A stretch of DNA of 18,846 bases, taken from Stephanodiscus triporus. Taxonomy: Eukaryota > Bacillariophyta > Thalassiosirophyceae > Thalassiosirales > Thalassiosiraceae. The stretch covers positions 1-18,846 of the forward strand of contig JALLAZ010001092.1 in the NCBI GenBank assembly GCA_036939755.1, read 5' to 3'. A program made the translations under genes and the position numbers. This document shows, in pieces, positions 17,836-18,846 of this stretch. The notes under the pieces were generated by a model. The model made no database searches. It worked only from the letters and a program-made list of their open reading frames with translations, and was not told the DNA's origin. Within the stretch, counting starts at the first letter, position 1, and every line of letters begins with the position of its first letter.

Positions 17836-18131
17836 AAATGCAACCACCCACCCCCCCATGCCCACACAAGCTGAAAATAAGACATCTGCTGCAAATCAGA
17901 AGTTCCACAGAGGTGCAGGATAGCAGGTTGTTGCCCGATTCCTGCACCTTTGTTGACGCAACTTAATTGACAGCATTAGTCAAACTCTCTTCCTGTGTGA
18001 GGAGGGGACAGAAGACTGCTCGAATCTCCGTGTTGGAACACCGGCCAAAAAAATCGGCAGCGCTTCCGCGTGGGCCCGGTTCATCATGGGGGGGGGTCAA
18101 ACAACACCGGCTGCCGACACTTGAGGGTGGT
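17677..18131. repeat. Two copies of a ~100-bp repeat, 355 bp apart
   Basis: Copies at 17677-17775 and 18032-18131 share ACACCGGCC, AAAAAATCG, CAGCGCTTC, GCGTGGGCCCGGTTCAT, ACACCGGCT and ACACTTGAGGGTGGT with few differences. Partial further iterations of the end motif (CCGACACTTGGGGATCGTTGGC) follow at about 18140. Direct orientation. It is probably a dispersed or terminal repeat; the open frames across it are not convincing genes. Confidence 0.85.
17911..17949. repeat. Perfect 10-bp hairpin
   Basis: AGGTGCAGGA at 17911-17920 pairs with TCCTGCACCT at 17940-17949 across a 19-nt loop. It lies between the two ~100-bp repeats. There is no T-run after it; role unknown. Confidence 0.5.
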
Positions 18132-18712
18132 CACTGCCGTCTACCGACACTTGGGGATCGTTGGCATTGCGGTTTGATGCCCACGCGGTGGGGGGCCTGT
18201 AGGCCCACCTCGCGTTGAACAGCCCGTCCAAACTGCCCTTGATCCTCTGTATTTCCTGCCTGCATCAAGATTTGGCTCACTCCTGAGCAAAAACTTGGTC
18301 ATGACCTTCTGCATGTGAGTTGGCAGACCGGCCAACTTGACAATCATTTGTAGAGATAGAAAAAAAATGATGCTGGGTGAGAGTTTTGTTGCAAAGAAAT
18401 TTCATTCGAACAAAATGCATACATGCATATTGATTATCCCATATCGTACCGGTCTCCTCTAAGACGCGTTTCCCGATGAAAAGGAGGATGCCCCGGCCTA
18501 CCCCTGTCGTGCAATAGTCACTCGAAGCCGCCTCGAGTCCGATCCGTGTCCTGCACGATGTCTATCATCCCCTCCACCGACCCGACTGCCCCGAGGTAGT
18601 GAGAGAGGGGGGGGGGGAAGACAGCGCCGGGAGCGGGGGGGGGAAGAGACGGCGCCGGGAGCGGCGGAGCAGACGCTGAGGGGGGAGGGTTATTTTACTG
18701 CGACGATTCGAG
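18132..18712. other. Repeat fringe and G-rich upstream region, no gene recognised
   Basis: The first 80 bp continue degenerate copies of the CACTTG repeat. A minus-strand frame (18141-18347) has a short protein-like start (MIVKLAGLPTHMQK) but no family match. From about 18600 there are long G runs on the + strand (for example around 18607-18618), probably upstream of the gene starting at 18713. Confidence 0.4.
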
Positions 18713-18846
18713 ATGGCGAGGGCGCGATCGAGGGGGACGGGGTCATTCACAACGAAAAGGGCGGCAGCCCAGAACAATGGCGTCGGTGGCATCGGGGGGG
18801 GCGGGGGGGGCGGGGGGGGCGATGAAGACGTCGCCACCGAGAAGAA
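18713..18846 (+). CDS. Possible N-terminus of a gene running off the window
   Basis: An ATG at 18713 opens a frame that stays open to the window end (44 complete codons). It reads MARARSRGTGSFTTKRAAAQ, then NNGVGG, a run of glycines and DEDVATEK. The basic start, glycine linker and acidic stretch look like the disordered N-terminus of a real protein, but there is no domain to identify it. The opposite strand has a Pro-rich frame lacking an ATG at its start. The G runs may also hide sequencing length errors. Confidence 0.35.
   Translation, partial: MARARSRGTGSFTTKRAAAQNNGVGGIGGGGGGGGGDEDVATEK

Noticed and set aside
17538..17947. Open frames across the right array and the ~100-bp repeat
   Set aside because: Multiple overlapping frames on both strands all read the same repeats; none has a domain or consistent start.
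18565..18837. Pro-rich minus-strand frame at the right edge
   Set aside because: It starts at GTG, is the complement of poly-G tracts, and the opposite strand has an ATG-started frame that looks more like protein.

Overview
The window looks like nuclear DNA of a eukaryotic microalga, most likely a centric diatom; species is not determinable from sequence alone. Reasons: short GT-AG introns (74-163 bp), a membrane-anchored GH81 endo-1,3-beta-glucanase (diatoms store and remodel beta-1,3-glucan), a Cys-rich tail of a type I associate with diatom secreted proteins, and cold-shock-domain proteins with Gly-rich tails. One undetermined base (10423) marks it as draft assembly.

Left half (1-9.4 kb) is host-like. 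Three related cold-shock-domain genes lie on the + strand (257-667, 4987-5395, 7446-7907). The second and third share an intron and a diverged 3' flank; the first lacks the intron and has a different tail. Between copies one and two, on the minus strand, is a five-exon GH81 gene (768-4689) that I could splice to an uninterrupted 1200-residue protein. At 8812-9328 (minus) is a two-exon gene for the small replication protein A subunit (RPA14/RPA3 type). Between the second and third cold-shock genes is about 2 kb of AT-rich, gene-poor DNA with a 126-bp tandem duplication.

Right half (9.4-18.1 kb) is accessory and repeat-rich. It starts with 14-bp palindromes, a 227-bp tandem duplication and a GACC-rich minisatellite. 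Then comes a candidate large mobile element at about 10.1-17.8 kb. It has a 1258-residue Mutator-like (MULE) transposase fused to an OTU cysteine protease (+ strand) and, convergent to it, two minus-strand genes: a 2-oxoglutarate/Fe(II) dioxygenase-like protein with SAP-like and zinc-binding-like N-terminal regions, and a protein with methyltransferase-like Rossmann motifs. All three genes are single long open frames. A hairpin-forming motif (core ACAGTTTTCTGT) is arrayed just upstream of both transcription units in the same orientation relative to the genes, and again between their convergent 3' ends. The two outer arrays are therefore inverted relative to each other, as expected for sub-terminal repeats of a transposon.

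The most interesting hypothesis is that this is a MULE-type element carrying its own nucleic-acid or chromatin modification pair (oxygenase plus methyltransferase-like protein) and a deubiquitinase-like domain. The domain calls rest on motifs read by eye; the element ends, and any shared function, are inference. The last 700 bp hold further repeats, G-rich tracts and the probable start of a gene running off the window.
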